In this document: piece by piece, positions 7,224-14,167 of the stretch
Numbering within the stretch: the stretch's first letter is position 1
How the letters are laid out: each line of letters starts with the position of its first letter
From: an uncultured Clostridia bacterium
Lineage (GTDB): Bacteria > Bacillota > Clostridia > Christensenellales > UBA1242
Reading direction: 5' to 3'
Assembly (NCBI GenBank): GCA_947626155.1
Contig: CANQRC010000006.1
Span: forward strand, 1-31,605
DNA: 31,605 nucleotides
Notes under the pieces: generated by a model
What the model was told of the DNA's origin: nothing
The model's input: only the letters and a program-made list of their open reading frames with translations
Database searches by the model: none
Program-made: the position numbers and the translations under genes

Positions 7224-7252
7224 AGTATAATCATTTTAAAATAATTAGTCAA
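7224..7252 (-). promoter_or_regulatory. Promoter of lgt
   Basis: On the minus strand, TTGACT (7247-7252), 17-bp spacer, TATACT (7224-7229). It shares the TTGACTAATT start and the TATACT box with the marR-operon promoter. The leader is about 14 nt. Confidence 0.82.
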
Positions 7253-7259
7253 ATAAAAA

Positions 7260-7284
7260 GAAAAAAACGCAAAAATTGCGTTTT
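7260..7284 (-). terminator. Terminator of the Rho-like gene
   Basis: A hairpin of AAACGCAA and TTGCGTTT with a short A loop (T loop as transcribed) is followed on the minus strand by a T-run. It lies about 28 bp after the Rho-like stop codon. Confidence 0.8.
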
Positions 7285-7311
7285 ATATGTTTTTATTTTG
7301 CAGCAGCCCTC

Positions 7312-8493
7312 TTATTTCAATTCAATTTTCTTTGAAACTTTATATACGCATGACACATAAGTTTGGTCAAACATATCACTGTTGTCAAAAGTTGTAAAGA
7401 GGGTTGTGTGTTTGTGCATTTGTCCTGCTTTGGCAAGTCGAACCAAATTTTTTATGGTCTCAACCGCCATTTCGGTGTGGCCCATCAAGGCTTTTGTGTT
7501 GTTTTTGAAAGCAAAGTCAATGCCATTTGCAAGGGTTGAGAAGTCTTGAACAAAAATTGCAATGTTCTTGCCCAGCTCTTGAAGATGGGTGATGTGTTCT
7601 ATGAAAGTGTTTACAATCTCATACATCTCAAAAGGCTTGTTGTCATATTTGATGAGAAAAGTGTTGTTGAAGCCAAGAGATTGAAGTTCAATAAAATCTT
7701 CATACATCACATTTGGAATGCAGGCGAGGGTGATAATGCCATCTTTTTTAAGTTTTTTCAACAAATTTTCAATTTTTTGGGCATTATTTGTGAATTTTTC
7801 TTGATTTATCACATATCTTCCGCCCAAAATTATGTCTGTGTCAGCAAGTTTAACCGTTGGGACATCAAGCACATATTCGCCATTTGTGACCTTATAATTT
7901 GCTGCTGGCTCATAGTTGATTTTTTTGATTTGGTCAAGCGTGTATTGCTTTTCAGCGTTCATAATTACTGCTGTTCCGCTTACAAAATCACCTTTTTGAA
8001 GCCTTTCGTCAAGGTTTTTTGGAACTAAAATTTGTTTTCCATTGTTTTGATTGATAAAATACAAATTTTTGTCATCATTTTCTTTAATAATTCCTTGGCA
8101 CTCAATTGGGCAAAGTTTTTTCTGCAAAATTTCTTTTTCAACTTGTTTAAAAGAAACTGCTTTTGGCTTGGCGGAAACTGTTGACTGCTGAATTGTTTTT
8201 AGGGTGTAGTCCCTTCCTGTTATTTGAGAAAGTTGTGCCAAAATGCCCTCAATATTGCTAAGTTCTTTATAAGGCCTGCCTTGCCTCATTGGGATTGGCT
8301 TTAACTCTTCGCCAGAAATAATCTTGTCCATCACAATTGTTATGTGGTCATTCCTCTTGATTGTGGTTGGGGAGGCGTCACCAAAAACGCGCGCAAGGGC
8401 GCGAAGCTCATAAATTCCCAAACTTTCAATAAGTGAAAGGCAGGACTGTTCTTCCTTTGTGAGGTTTTTATATTCATATGTAGGTTTGGACAT
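7312..8493 (-). CDS. Rho-like protein lacking the ATPase P-loop
   Basis: This 393-residue protein follows the order of transcription terminator Rho. Residues 25-60 (LGIYELRALARVFG, SPTTIKRNDHI) match the Rho N-terminal domain. Residues 130-193 match the cold-shock-like RNA-binding domain, including QILVPKNLDERLQKGDFVSG, which parallels Rho's YVSPSQIRRFNLRTGDTVSG, and end with QIKKINYEPA like Rho's VDKIN. The ATPase-like region (220-393) keeps the overall pattern (LGGRYVI for KGQRGLIV; YEIVNTFIEHITHLQELGKN for the AEMVIERAKRLVEHGKD type; LTTFDN-like strand near 366). However, the Walker A APPKAGKT is replaced by NQEKFTNN (230-237), the Walker B aspartate falls on Q316 in AIFVQDFSTLAN, and the Q/R-loop EEFKGTGNMEL is missing. 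It should not hydrolyse ATP. The ribosome site is AAGGAGAA. It could be an RNA-binding regulator or an inactive Rho partner. Confidence 0.75.
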   Translation of the reverse strand: MSKPTYEYKNLTKEEQSCLSLIESLGIYELRALARVFGDASPTTIKRNDHITIVMDKIISGEELKPIPMRQGRPYKELSNIEGILAQLSQITGRDYTLKTIQQSTVSAKPKAVSFKQVEKEILQKKLCPIECQGIIKENDDKNLYFINQNNGKQILVPKNLDERLQKGDFVSGTAVIMNAEKQYTLDQIKKINYEPAANYKVTNGEYVLDVPTVKLADTDIILGGRYVINQEKFTNNAQKIENLLKKLKKDGIITLACIPNVMYEDFIELQSLGFNNTFLIKYDNKPFEMYEIVNTFIEHITHLQELGKNIAIFVQDFSTLANGIDFAFKNNTKALMGHTEMAVETIKNLVRLAKAGQMHKHTTLFTTFDNSDMFDQTYVSCVYKVSKKIELK

Positions 8494-8523
8494 AAGTTTC
8501 TCCTTAGTAAAATCTTCATTGTT

Positions 8524-8553
8524 AGTATATCATATTCCGCGCGATAATATCAA
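8524..8553 (-). promoter_or_regulatory. Promoter of the Rho-like gene
   Basis: On the minus strand, TTGATA (8548-8553), 18-bp spacer, TATACT (8524-8529), giving a leader of about 23 nt with a good ribosome site. It is divergent from the rnpB promoter. Confidence 0.7.
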
Positions 8554-8619
8554 CCAACTTTACAAAATTTTTTAAAAATCACAAAATTTCAAAAAAATTA
8601 AGTTTTTTCAACTTTTATA

Positions 8620-8648
8620 TTGATTTTTTGGCAAAAATATGGTAAAAT
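8620..8648 (+). promoter_or_regulatory. Promoter of rnpB
   Basis: TTGATT (8620-8625), a 17-bp spacer and TAAAAT (8643-8648) place the start near 8655, exactly where the RNase P RNA terminal helix begins. Confidence 0.85.
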
Positions 8649-8654
8649 TTGCTT

Positions 8655-8995
8655 GTCAGTTGAACAGATGGTCGCTGCGTGTCCGTGGTGGGCACGGAGA
8701 GGAAAGTCCGAGCATCAAAAGAACAGAGTGCCAGCTAACGGCTGGTGAAGGCGACTTTAAGGACAGTGCAACAGAAATAGACTGCCACAATTTGTGGTGA
8801 TGGTGGAAAGGTGGGGTAAGAGCCCACCGGAAGATTGGAGACAATCTTTGCTCTGTAAACCCCACTCGATGCAAGGTTAAGTTTGGAAACATGTGTGTTC
8901 TTTCACTTCCAACAAAAGCACCGCTAGAACTTGTTGGCAACAGCGAGGCTGGATAGATGACCATCCAATACAGAACTCGGCTTATGGTCAACTGA
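8655..8995 (+). ncRNA. rnpB: RNase P RNA, type A
   Basis: This is the catalytic RNA that removes tRNA 5' leaders. Recognisable conserved elements are GAGGAAAGTCCGAGC (about 8699-8713), the AACAGAGTGCCAGCTAACGG block, GGACAGTGCAACAGAAA, GGTAAGAGCCCACC, CTCTGTAAACCCCACTCGA with GCAAGG, and the 3' CAGAACTCGGCTTATGG. The terminal helix pairs CAGTTGA (8657-8663) with TCAACTG (8988-8994), which sets the boundaries. The order and presence of these blocks follow the ancestral type A fold, as in most Clostridia, not the Bacillus type B fold. Any ORF drawn through it is spurious. Confidence 0.97.
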
Positions 8996-9124
8996 TTAGG
9001 CTGGCGATAAACTTCGCAGAGCTGCGTTTACTGAAAAAATCCCAAAACAGTCATTTAGGCAAAACTAAACTCCTTCTTTGGGATTTTTTCGAGCCTTGCT
9101 CTGCTCGTTTCTCGCCAGCCTAAT
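8995..9124. repeat. 13-bp inverted repeat enclosing the rnpB terminator
   Basis: ATTAGGCTGGCGA (8995-9007) and TCGCCAGCCTAAT (9112-9124) are a perfect inverted repeat. Inside are three smaller hairpins: CGCAG-AG-CTGCG near 9015, the rnpB terminator, and CGAGC...GCTCG near 9090-9107. The nested structure starts exactly at the 3' end of rnpB and may be an inserted non-autonomous element or a processed 3' extension. Confidence 0.7.
9034..9089 (+). terminator. rnpB terminator
   Basis: AAAAAATCCCAAA (from 9034) pairs with CTTTGGGATTTTTT (ending about 9089) across a loop of roughly 30 nt, leaving a T-run. A second, partly diverged copy (GTTTACTGAAAAAAATCTC, then CTTTGGGATTTTT) lies at 9168-9213. 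Confidence 0.75.
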
Positions 9125-9456
9125 TCCTTTAGGCGCAAATTTCAAATTTTTATTATGATTTCCACCCGTTTACTGAAAAAAATCTCAAAACTGTCACTGC
9201 TTTGGGATTTTTCCGGGTCTTGCTTCTTAGCAAATTTCAATGTAACAGTGGGCTATTTTTTCAAAAAAAACGCAAAAAATTGATTATTTATTGATTTTTT
9301 TGAAAATTTTCTTAATTTTTTTGATTTTTAACATATTTTTTCTTTTTATTTTCCATTTATAATTTTGACAAAAAAAGACATTTTTAGTCAGGTTCTTTTA
9401 TGCTTTAATTTTGAGAAAGTTTTGATTGGGAGTTAAAATTTTTTCAGGAGAAAATT
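9125..9456 (+). other. AT-rich intergenic region upstream of minD
   Basis: No gene is visible in these 332 bases. The first part holds a CCTAATTCCTTTAGG hairpin (about 9118-9132) and the diverged copy of the rnpB terminator (9168-9213). The rest is extremely AT-rich. A TTGACA (9365-9370) and a TATAAT (about 9356-9361) occur but are not correctly spaced as a pair. The minD promoter probably lies within 9365-9420, perhaps using TATGCT or TAATTT near 9399-9410, but I cannot assign it. Confidence 0.5.
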
Positions 9457-10251
9457 ATGGCAAGAAAAATTGTTGTCACAAGTGGAAAGGGTGGGGTTGG
9501 CAAAACAACTGTTTGTGCGAACCTAGGCGTTTATCTTTCCAGGCTTGGGTTTAGAGTTGTGCTTATTGACATGGACATTGGGCTAAACAATCTTGATGTT
9601 ATCATGGGGCTTGAGAGGCAGGTGATTTTTGACATCACTGATGTTGTGAGCGGAAAGTGCAGGGTGAGGCAGGCGCTTATTCAAGACCCAAATTTTCCGT
9701 CGCTTTATCTTTTGCCTTCCTCTCACACTTATGATTCAAGCAAGATTCAAGGTGAACACATAAAAAACATTATTGACATCATTGACCACTCTTTTGATTA
9801 CATTTTGCTTGACTGCCCGGCGGGCGTTGAGGCGGGTTTTCAGAGGGCGGTTTATGCGGCAAACGAGGCGCTTATTGTTGTGACGCCACACCTTTCCAGT
9901 ATAAGGGATGCCGACAAGGTGGTTGGGCTGCTTTCCAAGTTTAACATTGAAAGCAAGGGCCTTGTTATCAACCGAATGCGAGGCGACCTCCTCCTTTCGG
10001 GCGAGATGATGAACATTGAGAGCATTGTCAAATCTATGAACATTCCTCTTCTTGGGGTTGTTCCGGAAGACGACTGTGTTGGCAAACTTTCTTGCGACGG
10101 GCGAATTATGCTTGACGGCGAAAGCGCGCGTGCGTTTACCCTGCTTTCGGAAAACATCCACAGCGGCTGCAAAAAAATTTATGATTGCACCTACAAATAC
10201 CGCGGCCTTTTTGGCTATTTTAAAAGAAACCTCAAAAAAATAGTGGATTAG
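9457..10251 (+). CDS. minD: Septum site-determining ATPase MinD
   Basis: MinD is a membrane-associated ParA-type ATPase that positions the division site with MinC and a topological factor. The 264-residue protein has the deviant Walker A KGGVGKTT (11-18), the switch region LIDMDIGLNNLDVIMGL (36-52) and Walker B-like YILLDCPAG. It ends in the MinD amphipathic membrane-targeting helix YKYRGLFGYFKRNLKKIVD (246-264). The length is normal for MinD. CAGGAG lies 6 nt before ATG. The downstream minE-like gene begins 8 bp after the stop and its ribosome site overlaps the minD stop codon, so the two form one operon. No minC lies in the window. Confidence 0.95.
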   Translation: MARKIVVTSGKGGVGKTTVCANLGVYLSRLGFRVVLIDMDIGLNNLDVIMGLERQVIFDITDVVSGKCRVRQALIQDPNFPSLYLLPSSHTYDSSKIQGEHIKNIIDIIDHSFDYILLDCPAGVEAGFQRAVYAANEALIVVTPHLSSIRDADKVVGLLSKFNIESKGLVINRMRGDLLLSGEMMNIESIVKSMNIPLLGVVPEDDCVGKLSCDGRIMLDGESARAFTLLSENIHSGCKKIYDCTYKYRGLFGYFKRNLKKIVD

Positions 10252-10259
10252 GAGAGAAT

Positions 10260-10478
10260 ATGGAGAGACTTGAAGAGCTTTTGATTAAAGACAAATTTTC
10301 AAACCTCAATCAGGTGGCGGAAATATTGAAAGAGGAAGTTTTGCCAATTGCACAAAACTTTTTTGTCATGAAAGAGGACATTGTTGTGAGATTTAAGCGC
10401 GAAGGGGATGGATATGTTTTTAATGTTGAAATTCCTGCCCAGCGCATCAAACCCTTTGGGAACAAACTTTTCTTTTGA
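10260..10478 (+). CDS. minE: MinE-like topological specificity factor, short N-terminus
   Basis: The 72-residue protein follows minD directly and matches the MinE topological domain: an RLEELLIKD contact-helix/beta region (3-11), the helix NQVAEILKEEVLPIAQNFF (17-35) and the final beta strands EDIVVRFKREGDGYVFNVEIP (39-59). MinE stimulates MinD ATPase and drives pole-to-pole oscillation. Compared with Escherichia coli MinE it starts about 10-12 residues late, so the N-terminal membrane-binding amphipathic segment is missing and only part of the MinD-contact helix remains. The position supports the call more strongly than the sequence identity. GGAGAGA precedes the ATG. Confidence 0.75.
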   Translation: MERLEELLIKDKFSNLNQVAEILKEEVLPIAQNFFVMKEDIVVRFKREGDGYVFNVEIPAQRIKPFGNKLFF

Positions 10479-10517
10479 GTGAGAAAAGTTTGCAAAAGAC
10501 AGCCCATGGCTGATTTT
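10463..10517 (+). terminator. Possible minDE terminator hairpins
   Basis: CAAACTTTTCT and AGAAAAGTTTG form a hairpin over the minE stop codon (10463-10494), followed by CAGCC-CAT-GGCTG (10500-10512) and ATTTT. Neither has a strong T-run, so termination efficiency is uncertain. Confidence 0.4.
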
Positions 10518-10577
10518 ATGTTAATCATATTCCCTTGTTTGGTCTCCAATTAAGGGTGAGGGCAGGGCTTTGAGGTA

Positions 10578-10835
10578 AAGTGGTTGAGATTCTTCGTTCC
10601 GCTTGCGCCTCACTCAGAATGACAGCACAGGGAGCATGGGCAAGTGATGCCTCAGAATGACAGCTGAGAGGAAAATGGTTGAGATCCTTCGGCTGCGCTA
10701 CGCTTCGCTCAGAATGACAGCATAGAGAAAGAATGATGGCGGAGGGAGGGTGAGATTCTTCGTTTCGCTTACGCTCCACTCAGAATGACAGCATGGGAGC
10801 TTCGGCTACGCTACGCTTCGCTCAGGATGACAGCA
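10578..10835. repeat. Second cluster of GAGATTCTTCG...CAGAATGACAGC repeats
   Basis: Four same-orientation units lie at about 10578-10626, 10675-10722, 10749-10793 and 10800-10835, with single CTCAGAATGACAGC fragments between them. The first unit shares its opening AGTGGTTGAGATTCTTCG almost exactly with the unit at 165-214. Between the minE stop and the promoter at 10873 there is no credible gene; translated frames are low-complexity repeats. GC is clearly above the surroundings. Confidence 0.82.
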
Positions 10836-10872
10836 GGGGCGGAGGGCGGCGGAAAAAGTTTTAAAAAGGGTA

Positions 10873-10901
10873 TTGACAAGCGTGTTAATGTATGGTATAA
10901 T
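10873..10901 (+). promoter_or_regulatory. Consensus sigma-A promoter
   Basis: TTGACA (10873-10878), 17-bp spacer, TATAAT (10896-10901): an exact consensus promoter, the strongest in the window together with that of rplJ. It drives the unknown membrane protein at 10924 with a leader of about 16 nt containing AGGAGGGG. Confidence 0.92.
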
Positions 10902-10923
10902 ATGGGCATATTAGGAGGGGATT

Positions 10924-11427
10924 ATGTTTTTAGACGATTTTTTAAAAGGGGTTTTAAAAGTTGTCACCATTGCGGGACCACTAGCATTATTTGGAGGTGG
11001 TCTTACCGGTTTTTTTCTTCCTTGCTCTCTTGCGAGATCAACTGCAGATAAAATGGTTGACAATTTTGCTCAGACAGAAATTTTTCAGGAATTAAAAGCC
11101 GAAGACGAAGCCGAGTTGGCTATTATGAAAAAAGACTTGGATGTTGCGCAAGAAAAGCATGAAAAAGGGGAAATGTCTGTTAGAACCTACTTGGACATGA
11201 AATATGATTATGAGCAAAAATTAGAAGAAGTGAATTCTAGGGACTACATTATTTCTGCCATGGAAAAATACGACAAAGACATTTATGTTGACTACAAAAA
11301 TGCGCGTAAAGTGCAATCAAGTTGTATGGCGAATGGAATGCTTTACGCATTACTTGGAGGTTGTGCCACGGCCGGACTTTTGATTAAGTCGGATAAATTT
11401 CAGTATGATATTGATTACAATCTATAA
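10924..11427 (+). CDS. Unknown two-helix membrane protein with coiled coil
   Basis: I do not recognise this 167-residue protein. It has an N-terminal hydrophobic segment (about 9-37, VVTIAGPLALFGGGLTGF), a charged helical middle that should form coiled coil (about 52-105, KAEDEAELAIMKKDLDVAQ and EKHEKGEMSVRTYLDMKYDYEQ) and a second hydrophobic segment near the C-terminus (about 136-153, GMLYALLGGCATAGLLI). Both segments contain glycines and small residues. It has a perfect promoter, a strong AGGAGGGG ribosome site and its own terminator, implying high monocistronic expression. It sits directly beside a repeat cluster and could be an acquired gene. No function is offered. Confidence 0.8.
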   Translation: MFLDDFLKGVLKVVTIAGPLALFGGGLTGFFLPCSLARSTADKMVDNFAQTEIFQELKAEDEAELAIMKKDLDVAQEKHEKGEMSVRTYLDMKYDYEQKLEEVNSRDYIISAMEKYDKDIYVDYKNARKVQSSCMANGMLYALLGGCATAGLLIKSDKFQYDIDYNL

Positions 11428-11496
11428 TGAAAGAGGTTTATGACGAAAAAAGAATCCAAAAAAGAGTGGTGTTAAAGAAAATGATAAAAAAACAAA

Positions 11497-11525
11497 AGAG
11501 TTGGGCGATTAACCCAACTTTTTTT
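11497..11525. terminator. Bidirectional terminator
   Basis: AGTTGGG (11499-11505) and CCCAACT (11513-11519) with a 7-nt loop, followed by TTTTTTT on the plus strand and, on the minus strand, by an interrupted T-rich stretch. It serves the gene ending at 11427 and probably the convergent DegV gene. Confidence 0.88.
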
Positions 11526-11551
11526 ATTTCAACAACAATTCGATGCGGTGT

Positions 11552-12400
11552 TTAGGCGCGGTTTTCAAAGTAAACAAGGCCGTAGCAGTCTGGGCCGGCA
11601 TGAGTGCCTACCACGCAGCCTATTTCATTGATTGAATAATCATTTTTATTAACGCCCATTTTATCAGCGTTTTCGTCCAAGAATTTTGTTATCAAACTTG
11701 GGTTGGCAGAGTGGCCAAAGTAAATTGGATATCTTGGGTCACGCCTATTTGCGCACTCAACCAAAAATTCGTTTGCGGCTTTTTCTCCGCGTTTCTTGGC
11801 AATGGTGTTCACTTTTCCGCCGTCAAGGCTTATGATTGGTTTGATGTTTAAGACTGATGCGGCAAAATAACTTGCTCCGCCCAATCTTCCGCCAAGTTTA
11901 AGGTATTTAAGGTCTCCAATAACCGCCACAAGACGAACCTTAGATTTTATATCTTCAAGATAGTCAGTCACCTCTTTTGGCGTGGCGTTTTTGTGGGATT
12001 TGATATATTTTACAAGTTCCACAATCAGTGCGCCCTCGGCGAAGGTTGTCACGCGGCTGTCGCAGATGTAAACATTTTTCATCTTCAAATTTTCAACGGC
12101 GTTCTTTGCCTGGGAGATTGTGCCGGCAAGGTCGGACGAAATGACAATTGTGATAACAAACCAATCTTCCTTATTCACATAAGGGGTGAGGGCGGTTTCA
12201 AACTTAAATTGGTTTGGCTGGCTGGTCTTTGGGATAACTCCTGTTGATTTAAGTTTTTTGTAGAATTCGTCGGCAGGCATCCCTTCTGGGAAAAGTTCTC
12301 CGCCAAAGTTGACCTCAATTGGCAAAATGGTTATATCATTTTCTTTTGAAAATTCCAGTGGCATATCCACAGATGCTTCAGTAATTATTTTATAATTCAT
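11552..12400 (-). CDS. DegV/FakB-family fatty-acid-binding protein
   Basis: DegV proteins (FakB) bind a fatty acid and present its carboxylate to the kinase FakA for phosphorylation and entry into phospholipid synthesis. The 282-residue protein shows the family pattern: an ITEASVDMP start strand (6-14), KTSQPNQF (58-65), ITIVISSDLAGTISQA (83-98) for the head-group pocket, KLGGRLGG (168-175) and GCVVGTHAGPDCYGL near the end, which holds the conserved histidine. An in-frame ATG 30 nt upstream exists, but AAGGAG lies 7 nt before ATG 12400 (12408-12413), so I take that start. Its ribosome site is the right arm of the upstream gene's terminator hairpin. The gene is not next to a FakA kinase. Confidence 0.9.
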   Translation of the reverse strand: MNYKIITEASVDMPLEFSKENDITILPIEVNFGGELFPEGMPADEFYKKLKSTGVIPKTSQPNQFKFETALTPYVNKEDWFVITIVISSDLAGTISQAKNAVENLKMKNVYICDSRVTTFAEGALIVELVKYIKSHKNATPKEVTDYLEDIKSKVRLVAVIGDLKYLKLGGRLGGASYFAASVLNIKPIISLDGGKVNTIAKKRGEKAANEFLVECANRRDPRYPIYFGHSANPSLITKFLDENADKMGVNKNDYSINEIGCVVGTHAGPDCYGLVYFENRA

Positions 12401-12403
12401 AAA

Positions 12404-12450
12404 AAACTCCTTCACTTTACATTTTAGCAAAAGAAGGAGTTTATTTGCAA
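12404..12450 (-). promoter_or_regulatory. Terminator hairpin with the degV promoter -10 in its loop
   Basis: On the minus strand AAACTCCTTC (12433-12442) and GAAGGAGTTT (12404-12413) form a perfect 10-bp stem followed by TTTTTT, a typical terminator for the upstream ABC-2 permease gene. The 19-nt loop contains TAAAAT (12421-12426), which pairs at 18 bp with TTGCAA (12445-12450) as a promoter for the DegV gene. The right arm is also the DegV ribosome site (AAGGAG). One 47-bp module would thus end one gene, start the next and provide its ribosome site. Confidence 0.7.
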
Positions 12451-12478
12451 ATTTTTAAAGCAATTTACTTAAAAAACT

Positions 12479-14167
12479 TTAATTTCTTTTGAAGAGCTGA
12501 TTTGTCAGGTTGTAAGAAAGGGCAATCAAAACCAAATAATACACAAGCGAGATGTAGAAGTTGCCGTAGGCGAAGAGGGAGGTTTTCAAAAAGCCCGTGG
12601 CCATTGTTCCCCCACCCAAAAATGCCGTTAGGTCAGCGTGAATGAAAGGCAGGAGGCAATACACAAATGCGCCGTTAAGATAAATATTGCAAATTGTGGC
12701 AATGCCAAACAACAGCAGCGAAATGGCAAACATCAAATCAAATCTTCGGGAGAGGTTCATCAAAAAGACTGTGATTGTGGCGTAGAAAATGGCTTGAAGT
12801 TCGTATCCAACAACTTTTATAAGCAGGAACAAGAATGGGTGAATTGTGTAGGCTGAAGTTGTGTTGAAAACTGCCAAAATGCTGTTTGGGAGGGTTGGGT
12901 AGAATATCAGTGAGCCGAGCAGCATAAACAGGGTGTAAACTGCCATCATGAACGCGCTGACCAGCACAATTGCAATGAATTTTCCAGCAAACGTTTGGCT
13001 GAAAGTGACGTCTTGTGACAAAATCACGTCCATTTTGCCGTTTCTTCTATCAAGGCCAAAAAGTTTGTAGGCGCAGAACATTGCAAAGATGATGTTCATA
13101 AAACCAATTATGCTGATAATGAAATATGTGTGGTCGTAGGCGCTTTCTGCATAGGAGGCAATGTTGAAATTTAATGGTTCTTGATATTTTGTGTAATACA
13201 GGCTTTCATCTTCAAGGAAAAACTTGATTTTTGCAAGTTTAACGTTTTGTTCTTCAAGATTAATGCTTTCAAATCCATAAAGTTTGCTTAGGTCTTCAAA
13301 ATGGCTTTTCAGCATAAATTCCAGTTCAAATTCAACGCCGCTTTTTGCGCTTTCGCAAGTGAGTTTATAGTTTGTTATCAAACTTTTCATTGTTTCAATG
13401 TCTGACTTGTCCAAAGAGGTTGGGTTTGCACTGTGGAAAGAGTTAATTTCATTGCCGATATTTGATATCTTTTTTGATGGGGCTGTTATGTAAATTTTTT
13501 CAATTTCGTCCAATTTTGCCATGTCAAATGACACTTGATTTGGGGCGATGCCTTGAAGCAAGAAAAAGTTGTTAAACTTTTCCGCGAGTTTGTCAAAAGC
13601 ATCTGTGTTGGAGGTTATGTTTGCAACCTCTTTAAAGAAAGTTTCAACGCTTTCAAGTTCGGCAAACTGCGCTTTTGTAAAATATAGTTGATTAAACTTG
13701 TCTTTTGACTTATATTTTTCTACAAATTGGGAAAGTTTCGCGGAGCCATCATTTAAAAGGTTGCGGGCGCGAGCTTTGTCGCTTTCTCCAAGTTCGCCGT
13801 AGTATCCTGGAAGCCTGTGACGTTCTATTATTTGTTGCAAGTCTTTGAAAATGCTCTTTATTGAATTTATATCATCCAAATCTGTGCTGACACCTCTTGC
13901 GATTTTGATATACTCTTGTGCGTCAGAAAAAAGTGCGTCAAGTTTGGGTTTTGTGTCAAGTTCTTCGTTGCTGGAAGTGAAATTGTAATACACCGCCTCA
14001 ACGGAGTTGCCAGAAATGTTCGCCTCATATGCCGGGGTGGTTGGGATTTTAACGGTTAAGCCAACAATAAGCATGATGATAAACACACCAATCATTGTTG
14101 TGATTGTGTATGGGTTTGCCACCAAGCGTTTGAAGTCATATGTTGCAATTTTGAATATCTTTTTCAA
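12479..14167 (-). CDS. ABC-2-type transporter permease
   Basis: The 562-residue protein has a first membrane helix at about 22-42, then a large extracytoplasmic helical domain (about 45-340) and a C-terminal block of about five helices: YFIISIIGFMNIIFAMF, IAIVLVSAFMMAVYTLFML, FLFLLIKVVGYELQAIFYA, FAISLLLFGIATICNIYL and a last one near YISLVYYLVLIALSY. This is the ABC-2 permease fold with an enlarged insert between TM1 and TM2. Start codon is TTG, overlapping the TGA stop of the ATPase gene (TTGA) with GGAGG 7 nt upstream, so the two are translationally coupled and form one exporter. Substrate unknown. Confidence 0.88.
   Translation of the reverse strand: MKKIFKIATYDFKRLVANPYTITTMIGVFIIMLIVGLTVKIPTTPAYEANISGNSVEAVYYNFTSSNEELDTKPKLDALFSDAQEYIKIARGVSTDLDDINSIKSIFKDLQQIIERHRLPGYYGELGESDKARARNLLNDGSAKLSQFVEKYKSKDKFNQLYFTKAQFAELESVETFFKEVANITSNTDAFDKLAEKFNNFFLLQGIAPNQVSFDMAKLDEIEKIYITAPSKKISNIGNEINSFHSANPTSLDKSDIETMKSLITNYKLTCESAKSGVEFELEFMLKSHFEDLSKLYGFESINLEEQNVKLAKIKFFLEDESLYYTKYQEPLNFNIASYAESAYDHTYFIISIIGFMNIIFAMFCAYKLFGLDRRNGKMDVILSQDVTFSQTFAGKFIAIVLVSAFMMAVYTLFMLLGSLIFYPTLPNSILAVFNTTSAYTIHPFLFLLIKVVGYELQAIFYATITVFLMNLSRRFDLMFAISLLLFGIATICNIYLNGAFVYCLLPFIHADLTAFLGGGTMATGFLKTSLFAYGNFYISLVYYLVLIALSYNLTNQLFKRN

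Noticed and set aside
7546..8028. Plus-strand open frame antisense to the Rho-like gene
   Set aside because: Low-complexity translation, no ribosome site or promoter; the minus frame has clear Rho domains.
8656..8991. Minus-strand open frame across rnpB
   Set aside because: The sequence is RNase P RNA with conserved motifs and a terminal helix, so the frame is chance.
10525..10779. Minus-strand protein of CHSERS-type repeats
   Set aside because: The frame merely translates the dispersed repeat family and has no ribosome site.
11441..11476. Possible 11-codon ORF after the membrane protein at 10924
   Set aside because: Too short to support, Lys-rich by composition, with only a weak upstream purine stretch.
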